From NCBI RefSeq assembly GCF_000276665.1, contig NW_004955463.1:14257325-14321324 (forward strand): 64,000 bases of DNA, in the 5' to 3' direction. The notes under the pieces were generated by a model that was not told where the DNA came from, ran no database searches, and saw nothing but the letters and a program-made list of their open reading frames with translations. Origin of the DNA: Chinchilla lanigera. Its lineage: Eukaryota > Chordata > Mammalia > Rodentia > Chinchillidae. Every line of letters begins with the position of its first letter. Positions within the stretch are counted from its first letter, which is position 1. A program made the translations under genes and the position numbers. Positions 45,573 to 56,106 of the stretch are shown in pieces.

Positions 45573-46472
45573 AAAAACTGGCAAAATTTTTTTTCCCTTT
45601 TTGTAGGTTGTCTTTTCACTGTGTTGGTATTCTGTTGTTTTGTTTTGCTGTGCAGAAGCTTTTTAATTTGATATGATCCCATTTGTTGATTCTTGATACT
45701 ATTTCCTGTGCAACCTGGGTTCTTTTCAACCTGTAGATCCAAGAGTTTTACTTTGTCTTCCAGCAAGTTGGGTTACTATTTTAACATTTAATTTTTTCAT
45801 CCATTTTGATTTTAGTTTAGTACATTGTGAAATATATAGGTCCAGATTCAGTCTTTTGCATTTAGTAAGCCAATTCTCACTACATTATTTATTAAAGAGG
45901 CTGTCTTTCCTCCAGTGTGTATTTTTGGCCTCATTGTCAAAAATTAAATAGTTAAATGTGTCTGGGGTTGTTTCTGAATCCTTTATTCTGTTCCATGGTC
46001 CTTGTGTCTGTTTTTGTGCCAGTGCCATGCTATTCTTATCACAGTGCCTTTGTAATATAACTTTAAATTGGAATTATGATGCCTACTGCTTTGCTGTTTT
46101 TACCCAGGATTGCTTTTGCTATTCTGGGTCTCTTCTGATTCCATATGAATTTTAGGATTGTTTTTTCCAGTTCTGTGAAGAAGAATGCTGTTGGAATTTT
46201 AACTGGGATTGCATTGAATATGTATGTATATCAATATTGGAAGTATGGCTATTTTGACTACTTTGGTTCTGCCTATTCAGGAACAGGGGATACCTTTCAT
46301 GTCTGTTGTCCTCTTTGATTTCCTTTTTCAGAGTGCTGTGGCTTTCACTGTAGAGCTCTTTCACTTCTTTAGTTAGATTGATTCCTAAATACTTAATTTT
46401 TCTTGTTGTTATTGTGCATGGTATTTTTTACTTGTTTCATTCTCTGTGGACACTAAATCAGTTTAGTGTACA

Positions 46473-46485
46473 AGAACGCTATTGA
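46473..46485 (+). repeat. Target-site duplication, left copy (septin 7 retrocopy)
   Basis: agaacgctattga, the left of two 13-base copies in the L1 sequence, one mismatch to the right copy. Confidence 0.9.
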
Positions 46486-46784
46486 GAGGGCAGGCGTTGG
46501 CCTGCCGTCGCGTGCGTAAGCGGGGCCCAGACGCCCGGCTGCTTCGCCGCGGAATCGGCGTAGGCAGCTTTGGAGAATCGGTGGGCTGCGCTGGCTGGTC
46601 AGGCTGGGGGAGGGGATGTCGGTCAGTGCGGGATCCGCCGCCGCTGAGGACTGAAGCGTCCACGGCGGCACCATGGTAGCTCAACCGAAGAACCTTGAAG
46701 ACTACGTGGGATTTGCCAATCTCCCAAATCAAGTATATAGAAAATCAGTGAAGAGAGGGTTTGAATTCACACTTACGGTAGTAG

Positions 46785-46837
46785 AAGTAGATGACTTGGC
46801 AAAGGATGTGAACTGAAAGTGCCATACCAGTACACAG
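46785..46837 (+). other. 53-base insertion in the septin 7 retrocopy
   Basis: The parental coding order is ...FTLMVV-GESGLGKS..., but here 53 bases (starting aagtagatgacttggcaaag and ending gtacacag) separate the two. They shift the frame and bring a TGA. The insertion lies where I believe the parent gene has an exon junction (G/GTGAATC), so a retained cassette exon is possible. Confidence 0.8.
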
Positions 46838-47891
46838 GTGAATCTGGATTGGGAAAGTCAGTATTAATCAACTCATGATTCCTTATAGATTTGTATTCTC
46901 CAGAGTATCCAGGCCTTTCCCATAGAATAAAAAAGACTGTACAGGTGGAACAATCCAAAGTTTTAGTCGAAGAAGGTGGCTTTCAGTTGCTGCCCACAAT
47001 AGTTGATACCCCAGGATTTGGAGATGCAGTGGATAATAGTAATTGCTGGCAGCCTGTGATCGACTACATTGATAATAAATTTGAGGATTACCTAAACTCA
47101 GAATCTCGAGTGAACAGACGTCAGATGCCTGATAACAGGGTGCAGTGTTTATACTTCATTGCTCCTTCAGGACATGGACTTAAACCATTGGATATTGAGC
47201 TTATGAAGCTTTTGCACGAGAAAGTGAATATCATCCCAGTGATTGCCAAAGCTGACACACTCACACCTGAGGAATGCCAACAGTTTAAAAAACAGATAAA
47301 GAAATCCAAGAACATAAAATTAAAATATATGAATTTCCAGAAATAGATGAAGAAGAAGAAAATAAGCTGGTTAAAAAGATAAAGTGGTGGGTAGCAACAC
47401 TATCATTGAAGTTAATGGCAAGAGGGTCAGAGGAAGGCAGTACCCGTGGGGTGTGGCTGAAGTTGAAAATGGTGAACATTGTGATTTTACAGTTCTAAGA
47501 AATATGTTGATAAGGACGCACATGCAGGACTTGAGAGATGTCACCAACCATGTGCACTATGAGAACTACAGGAGCAGAAAGCTGGCAGCTGTCCCTTACA
47601 AAGGAGTGGGCCACAAGAACAAAGGGCAGCTCACCAAGAGCCCTCTGGCACAGAGGGAAGAAGAAAGAAGGGAGCAGGTGGTCAAGATGAAGAAGATGGA
47701 GGAGACGGAGCAGGTGTTTGAGATGAAGGTCAAAGAAAAAGTTAAAAAACTGAAGGACTCTGAAGCTGAGCTCCAGCGGCGCCATGAGCAAATGAAAAAG
47801 AATTTGGAAGCACAGCACAAAGAATTAGAGGAAACATGTCATCAGTATGAGGAAGGGAAAGCAAACTGGGAAGCTCAGCAATGTATTTTAG

Positions 47892-47993
47892 GTTGTTTCT
47901 TTTTTTTTTGGTTTTTCTCTGGTACCAGGAACCGAACTCACGACCTTGCGCTTGCCAGGCAGGCGCTTTTGCCGCTGAGCTAAATCCCCAGCC
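47892..47993 (-). mobile_element. ID SINE inside the septin 7 retrocopy, 18-base duplication
   Basis: T-run, ggtaccaggaaccgaactca...ctgagctaaatccccagccc, flanked by perfect copies of ctcagcaatgtattttag at 47874-47891 and 47994-48011. It interrupts the coding sequence just before the C-terminal 'EQQNS' segment. Confidence 0.98.
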
Positions 47994-49073
47994 CTCAGCA
48001 ATGTATTTTAGAGCAACAGAACTCTTTGAGAATCTTGGAAAAGAACAAGAAGAAAGGGAAGATCTTTTAAACTCTCTATTGACTACCAGTTACATATTAG
48101 TTGCCAATTTGCCAGCTTGGACATCAGTGTTTGTTGGATCCGTTTCACCAATTTGCACCAGTTTTTAAATCCATACTGATGGATTTAACAGCACGACAAA
48201 TATTTTTTTGTTGGTCTTGATGGAATTAAGATGCCTTGAATTGTCTAAGGTGTGTGTACTTAGAAAATAATAGCTCTAAGTATCTTTCTACATTTTCTTC
48301 TTTTTTTTATTATTAAACAGATGTCTTCAATTTAATGCAAGTGAACATTTTAGTGTTGTACAGTCATGTTCTGGTGGTTTGATTGGTTACAGGATATTCT
48401 GAAGTAAAAGGACTCTGAAGGTTTTCATTGAGGATAAATTGCCATAATATGATACAAACTATGCTTCCCTATGATAATTATAATACAGAGGTTCCATTCA
48501 GTGCAGCCTATACAATAATGTAATTTGGTCTAACACAGTTGACCCTATTTTTTGACACTTCCATTGTTTAAATGTATACATGGAAAAAAAACCTATATGC
48601 TTACAGTGTACCTAGAGCTTTTTTATAACAACCTTTTTGTTTGTTTATTTTGGATTCTTTTAAGTATATATTATTCTCATTTAGTGCCCTCTTTAGCCAG
48701 AATCTCATTACTGCTTCATTTTTGTAATAACATTTAATTTAGATATTTCCCATGTATTGGCCCTGCTAAAGTAGAATATAGCATCTTTCGTATGGTAGAA
48801 ACTAACAAGGAAATTTTCCTTTAACTCCTTTTTTACACTTTATGGTAAGTAGCAGGGGGGAAATGCATTTATGGATCATTTCTAGGCAAATCGTGAAGCT
48901 AACGACCAACCTGTTTCTACCTATACACGGTCTCTCTATTTTACTAGAAGTGGACATCATGGCCTCCTGAGGAGAAAAAGTTACCATTCTGCATTTAGCT
49001 ATATCCATATATTGCATTTCTGTATTTTTGTTTGTATTGTAAAAAATTCACATAATAAACAATGTTGTGATGT

Positions 49074-49086
49074 AGAACACTATTGA
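49074..49086 (+). repeat. Target-site duplication, right copy (septin 7 retrocopy)
   Basis: agaacactattga, directly after the retrocopy's 3' end. The L1 continues at tattgatttttgtgttgatt. Confidence 0.9.
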
Positions 49087-50140
49087 TTTTTGTGTTGATT
49101 TTGTATGCTGGACATTACTGAACTTGGTTATTAATTTTGAGTCTTGTGGTGGATTTTTTCAGGTCTTCTGTGTAAAGGATCATGCCATCTGCAAATAATG
49201 ATAATTTTACTTCTTTTTTTCCTATACACACCTCTTCTATTTCTTTTTATTGTCTAATTGCTATGCTAATGTTCTAAGTACTATGTTGAACAGCAGTGGT
49301 GACAGTGAACATCCTTGTCTTGTTGCTGATTTTAAAGAGAAAGCTTTCACTATTTCCCATGTAATATGATGCGGGCAGTAGGTTTGTCATAAATGGCTTT
49401 TATCAGATTGAGATAAAAGTTTCTATGCCTATTTTCTTTGAAATTTTATCATGAAAGGATGTTGGCTTTTATCAAAGGCTTTTTTTTGCATCTCTTGAAA
49501 TGATCATGTGATTTTTGCCCTCAGTTCCGTTTATGTGGTATCTTACATTTATTGATTTGTGTATGTGGAACCACCCTTATATCCCTGGCATGAAGCCTAC
49601 TTGGTCATGATTTATGCTCTTTTTAATGATTTGTTGCATTCTCTTTGCTAGTGTTTTGTTGAGGACTTTTGCATCTCTATTCATTAAAGATATTGGTTTA
49701 TAGTTCTCTCTTTTGGTTGGGTCCTTGTCTATATTTGGAATCAGGGTAATGTTCACTTCCGGAAATGACTGGGAGTACTTATCCCCTTTCAAGTTCACTA
49801 AAAAGCTTAAGGAGTATTGGTGTTAGAACTTCCCTGAAGTTTTTGTAGAATTCAGCAGTGAACTCATCACCTGGACTTTTCTTAGTTGGTAGGTTATTTA
49901 TTACTGCTTTAGTTTCATTGCCTGTTATTGGATTATTTCATTGCCTTCTTGGTACGGCTTTGGTATTTCATATACAGTATTTCTAGGACTTTATTAATCT
50001 CTTCTGAATTCTCCAATTTATTGGTTCACAGGTTTGTGAAGTAGTTGTTAATAATCTTTTTCATTCTGGCAGTGGTATGTCCACTGTAATTTAACCTTTT
50101 TCATTTCTATTTGCATTGATTTCAGTTTTTCCTCTTTTTT

Positions 50141-50221
50141 GTGGGAGGAGGTACCAGGAATTGAACTCAGGGACTTGTGCTTGCTAGGTAGGCGCTGTGC
50201 TCCTGGGTTGTATCCCCAGCC
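50141..50221 (-). mobile_element. ID SINE, minus strand, in L1
   Basis: ggtaccaggaattgaactca...tgggttgtatccccagcc. Diverged. Confidence 0.88.
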
Positions 50222-50327
50222 AGAGCTTTTTTTTTCCTCTCTCTCTCTCTTTTTTGGTTAGATTGGCTAGGGGTTTATCTATTTTCAAAGAACCAACTCT
50301 TCAATAAATTAATTTGTTGTGGGTTTT

Positions 50328-50742
50328 TTTGGGGGGGATTATAGCTTGTGTCTAGATGTCTCCCCAAAGTCTCATGTGGTCATAGGTGGGGCTTTTTCAG
50401 AGGTGGCTAGATCTAGAGTGTGTGACTCTGGGATTGGTTCATGGTACAATGCTCAGATCAAGGGCAGTAGGATTAAGGATGTGAGTGCCCACCCTGAGTA
50501 GCCTGGATAAGATACAAGGGATAGGAAGAGCTATGATCACTCCTTGCTTGCTTTGCTACCTTCTCCCTGCCGTGAACTGTTTCTCCTCTGTGATGGCTGT
50601 CTGTCAGGACACCCTGCCTTGGACCCAGCTGATTACAGACTGAAACCTCTAAAAACTATGACCTAAATAAACCTTTCCTCCATTAACTTGTGGGGGTTGG
50701 ATATTTTGTTTCAGCAATGAGAAAAGTAACTAACATGGGTGG
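50328..50742 (+). mobile_element. MaLR-type LTR in L1
   Basis: Same body as the 9.9-kb and 45-kb LTRs: agcttgtgtctagatgtctc, ctgccgtgaactgtttctcc, AATAAA near 50666, closing aagtaactaacatg. It is inserted after a G/T-rich stretch of the L1. Confidence 0.78.
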
Positions 50743-51000
50743 GGAGGGGGGGTCTCACTTTCATTAATTTCTGCTCTGGTCTTTATAATTTCCTTCCTTG
50801 TACGCTTTAGCTTTGGGTTTGGATTGTTCTTGTTTTTCTAGCACCTTGATATGCATTGTTAGGTTATTTATTGGGGCTTTCTCTGGGGAATACTTAAGAG
50901 CAGATTTTCTCCAATTATGCTCTCATGGCGCAATTCCTTTTATTCTTATCTCTTTAAATTCCCTCAGGGCCCATAGTAAATTATTTCTAGTACTTTTAGT

Positions 51001-51127
51001 TTTTTTTTTTTTTTTTCTTTAGTTTTTTGAGACAGGGTCTCACTATGTAGCCTAGGCTGGCCTCAAACTCCTCCTGCCTCAGTCTCCCAAGTGCTGAGAT
51101 TATAGGCGTGTGCCACCACACTCGACT
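51001..51127 (-). mobile_element. B1 SINE, minus strand
   Basis: T-run, gagacagggtctcactatgt...ggctggcctcaaactcctcc...tgccaccacactcgactt. It lacks the internal duplication and has a deletion in the middle. Confidence 0.95.
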
Positions 51128-51129
51128 TA

Positions 51130-51650
51130 TTCTGGGATTTTAAAAAGTATTTCCAAGTCATACAGGACAACTATGATAAGTAAGTTGGGTGATGAATTAG
51201 GACATTACTGTTTCATAGGAATGGTATAGCTTGGGCTTCTGCTTTGGGGCATTATAGGCTATTCTGCATATTGTGACTATTGCTGTTATAACTCTAAAAT
51301 CTGGACAGAATTCACAAAGTGACCGCTGAAGGTCCTAAAGAGGTAACAGAATGGGCAGCCTCTGGTGTCACATGTCCTGGAGAACAGGAGAGGAGCAGCC
51401 AAGTCAGGGACCCCCCACCCCCAGCTTCCAGCCTGTGCTAAGCACGGTCCATGCACCAACTAAGGAAAGACAAGACTTACTAAAAAATAGCAGAATTTGG
51501 AATCTGTACAACTTAGCATTCGTAATATCCACAATTCAGTCCAAAATGACCTGATGTATAAAGAGCAGAGAAAAAGAAACATGATAGTAAGAGGAAAGTG
51601 ATCACAGCTGAGCTGGAAGTGAGCAAGATAATGACATTTAGGTCTTATAG
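51130..51650. other. Unassigned sequence
   Basis: Nothing recognisable. Confidence 0.35.
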
Positions 51651-51651
51651 G

Positions 51652-51820
51652 GTTTTTTGTTTTGTTTTGTTTTTTGTCTTTTTGAGACAGGGTCTCGCTA
51701 TCCACTTCAGGCTGGCCTTGAGCTCATTTTGTAGCCCAGGCTGGTCTCGAACTCACAAGGATCCTCCTGCCTCAGCCTCCCCAGTGGTGGGATTACAGGT
51801 GTGTGCCACCATGCCTGGCT
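51652..51820 (-). mobile_element. B1 SINE, minus strand
   Basis: gagacagggtctcgctatcc...aggctggccttgagctcatt / aggctggtctcgaactcaca, the rodent internal duplication, ending gccaccatgcctggct. Confidence 0.97.
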
Positions 51821-51824
51821 TAAG

Positions 51825-52530
51825 TCTTACAGTTTTAAAAACTATTATAACTGAAGTAAAGAAATTAAGGGAAAAGGTTTCTTATTCTAAATCAAAATCT
51901 CAGCAAACAAATGGGAAGTTTTATCAGAGAAATAGATACAAGGAAAAATGACCAAGTATAAGTGTTTTGGGGGGTTTTTTTGCTCTCTTTCTGACTTTAA
52001 GTTTATACCAGCTTGACTTATCTATGCCTCGGAATGGGCTTGTCTAGTATCTTGTATTTGCAAATTTTTGGTTGGCATTACATTTGAGAAGCTTTTGTTT
52101 ATTATTTATTCAAATACTTTTTCTATTTCATTTTTTCTCTCCTTTTGAGAGTCTAGTTACGTGTGTTTGATATCATCTAACAAGTCCCCGGGACACTGTT
52201 CATTTTGTTTTCAATCTTTTTGCTGTTACTCATTTTGACTAATTTTGATTGATTTATATCAAAGTTTACTTACACTTTCCTTTAACATTTCCTTTTGGTG
52301 GTTAACTCCATCTGGTGAGTTTTCTGTTTAAAAAATTGTACTTTTCTTGTGGAATTTACATAAGGAAGCACACTTTCAACTGCAAATGGGCTGTGAAAAG
52401 TTAAGGATGTATTTTTTAATCTGTAAGTCAGTTACTAAATGTAATCCATCCCCAGTACTGGGGGGAAAATCCTGTATGCCCATAAAGCAAAGACTGTACT
52501 TTAAAAACAGGAAAATTAAAATACAATAAT
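51825..52530. other. Unassigned AT-rich sequence
   Basis: 52000-52340 resembles old L1 3' sequence on the minus strand (gagagtctagttacgtgtgt) but cannot be fixed. Confidence 0.3.
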
Positions 52531-52537
52531 TTAATTT

Positions 52538-52686
52538 GTTTGCTTTTCTGAGACAGGGTCTGGCTGTATAGTTCAGGTTGGCCTTGAACTTAGTATGTAG
52601 CCTAGGCTGATCTCAAACTCTCAGCAGTTCTCCTGCCTCAGCCTCCTGAGTGCGGGGATTACAGGCATGTATCACTAGGCCTGCTT
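52538..52686 (-). mobile_element. B1 SINE, minus strand
   Basis: gagacagggtctggctgtat...ggttggccttgaacttagta / aggctgatctcaaactctca...cctcagcctcctgagtgcgg. Confidence 0.96.
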
Positions 52687-52868
52687 AAAATTATTTTTTA
52701 GCATGAAGGCAGGAAATGAAAAATGGAGGAACATGTCAGAGGAAACAAATAGAAAACAGAAATACATAAATAAAATGCTAGACCTGTATCTATTCATATC
52801 CATAATTAAATGCTAATGAAGTAAACACTTCTGTTGAGAGACTGAGAGTAATTATTGGTCTTAGAAGT

Positions 52869-52963
52869 TTTGGGATTTTTTTTTTTTCAGTACTGGGAAA
52901 TCAAACACAGACCATTGGCCATGGTAGACAAGTGCTGTGCCACTGAGCCACATCTCTATCCCC
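52869..52963 (-). mobile_element. ID SINE, minus strand
   Basis: T-run, cagtactgggaaatcaaaca...gccactgagccacatctcta. Diverged. Confidence 0.75.
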
Positions 52964-53026
52964 TGATAATGATTGTTTTTAAATGAATATAAAACTCAAT
53001 ATAACACCTCACTAAAGAAGATATAC

Positions 53027-53177
53027 TGAGCTGGGCATGGTGGTGGGCGCCCGCAATCCCAGCACTCAGGGGGCTGAGGCAGGAGGATCACTGTAAGTTC
53101 AAGGCCAGCCTGGGTTACACAAGTGAGTCCAACACCAACCTGAACTTCATAGTGAAACCCTGTCTCAAAAAAAAAAA
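53027..53177 (+). mobile_element. B1 SINE with 9-base target-site duplication
   Basis: gagctgggcatggtggtggg...ggccagcctgggttacacaa...caacctgaacttcatagtga and A-tail, flanked by aagatatac at 53018-53026 and 53178-53186. Confidence 0.97.
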
Positions 53178-53406
53178 AAGATATACAGATGGAAAAACAA
53201 ATTTATGAAAATATTTTAACATCATACATCATTAGGGAATTGCAATGACCGTTACACTATTAAATACCACTACACTATTAAAACGGCCAAAAGTCAAACC
53301 ACTGACAATACCAAATGCTAACAAGGCTATGAACAAACAGAAGTGCTCATTGGTGCAGTACTCTGGAAGACAGTTTTGTCAGTTTCTTGTAAAATTAAAC
53401 ATATTC

Positions 53407-53514
53407 GGGGCTGGGGATTTAGCTCAGCGGCAAAAGCGCTTGCCTGGCAAGCGCAAGGTCGTGAGTTCGGTTCCCGGTACCAGAGAAAAACCAAAAAAAA
53501 ACAAAAAAACAAAA
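53407..53514 (+). mobile_element. ID SINE with perfect 10-base target-site duplication
   Basis: ggggctggggatttagctca...gcaaaagcgcttgcctggca...cccggtacc and (AAAAC)n tail, flanked by aaacatattc at 53397-53406 and 53515-53524. It matches the expected young consensus. Confidence 0.98.
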
Positions 53515-54326
53515 AAACATATTCTTACCCTACACTTCTTGGTATTTACTCAAATGAGCTGAAAACTTACATTCACACAAACAGCTGCACTAGGATGTCT
53601 GTACCAGCTTTATTCATAATCGCCAAAACATGGGAGCAGCCAGTATATCTTTCAGTAGGTGAATTGATTAATAAACCATGGCACATCCAGACTATGGAAG
53701 ACTGTTTAGCTCTCCCCCTCTTAGGCACCTTCCCCAAAGAGCTTAAGACATCATACCACAGCAATACATACATACTGGTATTTATAGCAGCACAACTCAT
53801 AATAGCTAAATTCTGGAAACAGCCTGTATACCCATCAACAGATGACTAGATAAATAAAATGTGGTCTCTGTATATAATGGAATACTATTCTGCTATAAAG
53901 AATGACAGATTTGAGACATTTGTAGGAAAATGGATGCACCTGGGAAATACAATGTTGAGTGAAATAAACCAGAGACAAAAGCTTAAATACCGTATGGTGT
54001 CTCTCACTGAATGAGGCAAAGTACAAACAAAGGGAATGATAAAAGATGGATAGAAGGGGACAAGGAGATGGATCTCTTGCAAATGAGAGACTAAGGGGGA
54101 GGGGGAGGGGAAATAAGTAGAATAAAGATTTTCCATGTGCAGGGACCCAATAACCTCAATGAATATAAACATATGTCATAAACATGAGCTAAGATTATAT
54201 CAACAAGAATGAAAACAGGGAAAGGGGAATAAGAGGGGAGGAATTTAAATAAATTATATTATTATAATATAAGCTGTATTATATACATGTACCAACTCTC
54301 CAAGACAATTATACATCATAGGGCTA

Positions 54327-54408
54327 TTTTTTTGTGGTACCAGGAATTGAACTCATGACCTCACACTTGCCAGGCAGGTGCTGTGCCGTTGAGCTATATC
54401 CCTGGCTC
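54327..54408 (-). mobile_element. ID SINE, minus strand, in L1 3' UTR
   Basis: tggtaccaggaattgaactc...tgagctatatccctggct. The two flanks resemble each other (ctccaagacaattatac / ctccaagatgattgtaa), perhaps a diverged duplication. Confidence 0.88.
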
Positions 54409-54664
54409 CAAGATGATTGTAAATTACATGTACTGCAAACATGCACTAATAAAAATTTAAAAATAAATAAGTGAAAAAGCAAATGAGAAAAAACAATAGT
54501 CCTTTAAAATTTATTTTTTATTAAGAACATTAATAGTCAGATGCAAGTAATATGTATATTAGAGTTTTTGCAGTGAATTTAGTTTTGTTTATGCTGACTT
54601 TTCAGCCTTTGTATTTGCTGCACCTTTCCCTCTTTCTCTTGCTTTTCTTTTCTTTCTTTCTTTC

Positions 54665-54822
54665 TTTTTTTTTTTTGTTTTTGGAGACAGGGTTTTGCTA
54701 TGCAGTGCAGGCTGGCCTTGAACTCACTATATAGCCCAGCCTGGCCTTGAACTCCCTGCAATCCTCCTGCCTCAGCCTTCCAAGTGCTGGAATTACAGGT
54801 GTGCACCACCACAGAGGCAGCC
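54665..54822 (-). mobile_element. B1 SINE, minus strand
   Basis: ggagacagggttttgctatg...ggctggccttgaactcacta / gcctggccttgaactccctg...gtgcaccacc. Confidence 0.96.
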
Positions 54823-54824
54823 TG

Positions 54825-55585
54825 TGTACTCATTTTCTTGATTGCTGCATTTTCACTTAGGCGACAACACTGAAATAATTACAGACTTGCTGATAACAGG
54901 ATAAAGATAAAGCTACTTTCCACGCTGAGCTATATCCCCAGCCCCTTTCGTTTCCCGGCTGTTGCTGCACTAGCAGAAATGAAACTTCCTGGCGGTCCAT
55001 ACTGCCTACCCAGGGAGAAGCAGCTTTCCCCTTCCTGGCCTCCTCTCCAGCTGCTCCTCTCCCGTTTTCCCTGGAACGACCCACTGGGAAGGAAGCCCTC
55101 TCCCGGAGAGGCTGAGCACTGTTCTGGAAGGAGCCTGGCTCTGACAGGGCTGTGTTTGTATCATCACCCGCGCTCCAGTGCTGTGGCCAAGTATTCCAGA
55201 CAGGCTGTGGGAAGAATTTGAACTTTTCTTTTTTTTTTTTAAATAAAAGATCATCTGCCAGGAGTCCACTTCTCTTTAGCTATTTGAAATCCTTCTCACA
55301 AAAATCTCACTTCCACTCTGACTATGTACTGCTAATTCATACTTAATTTCCCATCCCCGGTACTTTGCTCATAGGGCTTCCGTGCAGCAGCTTTCTGGAC
55401 CTTCTGAGACCTCTTATCACAGTGAGGACAGTGGCTGAGCGGGTAGCCAAAATGTGACCTGCCAAAGAGAGCTCCGAAACTGTTATAAATATATGCCTTG
55501 GTTATGTTTTCTGATCTTTTCTGCAAAAATTAAAATGTAACTGCATACCTGTTTATCTTCTTATAACTTCCAGTCAGGGATAAAG
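54825..55585. other. Unassigned sequence
   Basis: Moderately GC-rich at 54950-55200, with no recognisable exon or repeat. Confidence 0.35.
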
Positions 55586-55586
55586 T

Positions 55587-55620
55587 TAATGTTGAACACA
55601 GTTCCATGTGTTCAACATTA
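55587..55620. repeat. Perfect inverted repeat, 14-base arms, 6-base loop
   Basis: The arms taatgttgaacaca (55587-55600) and tgtgttcaacatta (55607-55620) are exact reverse complements around gttcca. I see no repeat family to explain it. Confidence 0.95.
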
Positions 55621-55624
55621 GCCA

Positions 55625-55735
55625 GTGGCTCATTCACTTATTTAGGAAATATTTATTGTATATAACCCATGAGGCAGGCACTGAGCTAGGTACAGAGATA
55701 AACCATTTGTACTATTAACAATCCCATTCTAGTGC
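55625..55735 (-). mobile_element. MIR/L2-like remnant
   Basis: cattcacttatttaggaaat and caggcactgagctaggtaca look like reversed ancient SINE/LINE 3' text. Family not fixed. Confidence 0.45.
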
Positions 55736-55737
55736 GG

Positions 55738-55844
55738 GGGCTGGGCTGCAGTCTCAGCTACTCAGGAGGCTGAGGCAGAAGGATCACTTGAACCCACAGA
55801 ATTTCAGATCAGCCTGGGCAAACTATCAAGACCTCATCTCAAAA
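55738..55844 (+). mobile_element. B1 monomer fragment
   Basis: gtctcagctactcaggaggc...tcagatcagcctgggcaaac. It abuts the next dimer. Confidence 0.8.
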
Positions 55845-56022
55845 TTCGGTGCTGCGTGCCTGTAATCCCAGTGCTCTGGGAAGCTGAGGCAGGAGAATTG
55901 CAAATTGAAACCCAGTTTGGGCAATGTAGCGACTGAGTTTGACCCTGTCTCAAAATAAAAGAAGAAGGTCTGGAGAGATGTAGCTCGGCCTGTAGGCCCT
56001 GGGTTCAATCCCCAGTAGGCTA
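55845..56022 (+). mobile_element. B1-dID dimeric SINE
   Basis: B1 half (ggtgctgcgtgcctgtaatc...gggaagctgaggcaggagaa), linker, ID half (tctggagagatgtagctcgg...caatccccagta). Confidence 0.88.
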
Positions 56023-56106
56023 GGGGTGTGGGGAGCCAAACAACAAAACGAAACTTATCCTCACAGAGCTGCATTTCAGTGAGGGAGAGAGTAACGAAAA
56101 AGATGC

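Larger units (their letters stand above)
43960..46472 (-). mobile_element. LINE-1, 3' UTR and distal ORF2, left portion
   Basis: Read on the minus strand, it runs from reverse-transcriptase-distal ORF2 into the 3' UTR. Landmarks on the + strand are ctgctataaacatgggtttg, caacagtgtaaaag (variant), tgctgtgcagaagctttttaa, catttattaaagaggctgtc and caattctgtgaagaa-type text. ORF2 is broken by many stops. It is interrupted by an ID SINE at 44186, an LTR block at 44916-45412 and the septin 7 retrocopy at 46486. The right portion is at 49087-51000. Confidence 0.88.
46486..49073 (+). pseudogene. SEPTIN7P: Septin 7 processed pseudogene (retrocopy), near full length
   Basis: An intronless copy of the septin 7 mRNA. 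Septin 7 is a GTP-binding cytoskeletal protein that forms hetero-oligomeric filaments with other septins; this copy cannot make it. 5' UTR begins at 46486; the ancestral ATG is at 46616 and an in-frame TGA at 46652-46654; the second Met (MVAQPKNL) is at 46673. A Walker A motif GESGLGKS is readable near 46837-46860, the switch II motif DTPGFGD at 47005-47025 and AKAD at 47245-47256; the C-terminal coiled-coil ([18 protein letters not shown]...) follows. Lesions: a 53-base insertion at 46785-46837, a TGA at 46876-46878, a frameshift before 47344 (TAG), a deletion near 47383, and an ID SINE at 47892-47993. The ancestral stop TAA is at 48068-48070, then about 1 kb of 3' UTR. The copy is flanked by agaacgctattga (46473-46485) and agaacactattga (49074-49086). 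Confidence 0.97.
49087..51000 (-). mobile_element. LINE-1, ORF2 right portion
   Basis: Continues the element of 43960-46472. Landmarks are gtcatctgcaaataatgata (variant of the L1 consensus), catccttgtcttgttgctga, catgtgatttttgccc and aatattggtttatagttctc-type text. It contains an ID SINE (50141) and an LTR (50328). The rest of ORF2 and the 5' end are missing. A minus-strand frame (49577-49798) reads [17 protein letters not shown], typical L1 reverse transcriptase. Confidence 0.88.
53187..54480 (+). mobile_element. LINE-1 3' portion, + strand, interrupted
   Basis: Distal ORF2 and 3' UTR text in order: actgacaataccaaatgcta, gaagacagttttgtcag, gctttattcataatcg, ataaaccatggcacatccag, then a second overlapping stretch (ggaatactattctgctataa) and a closing gtactgcaaacatgcacta with A-rich tail. 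Some distal-ORF2 text occurs twice (53600-53700 and 53790-53890), so there may be two L1 copies or a duplication. ID SINEs lie at 53407 and 54327. Confidence 0.8.

Noticed and set aside
47384..47983. A 199-codon frame resembling a septin C-terminus
   Set aside because: It is one piece of the broken septin 7 retrocopy and ends in the ID SINE, so it is not an independent gene.
53327..53562. Open frames in both directions with SINE-derived residues
   Set aside because: They read through the ID element at 53407-53514.
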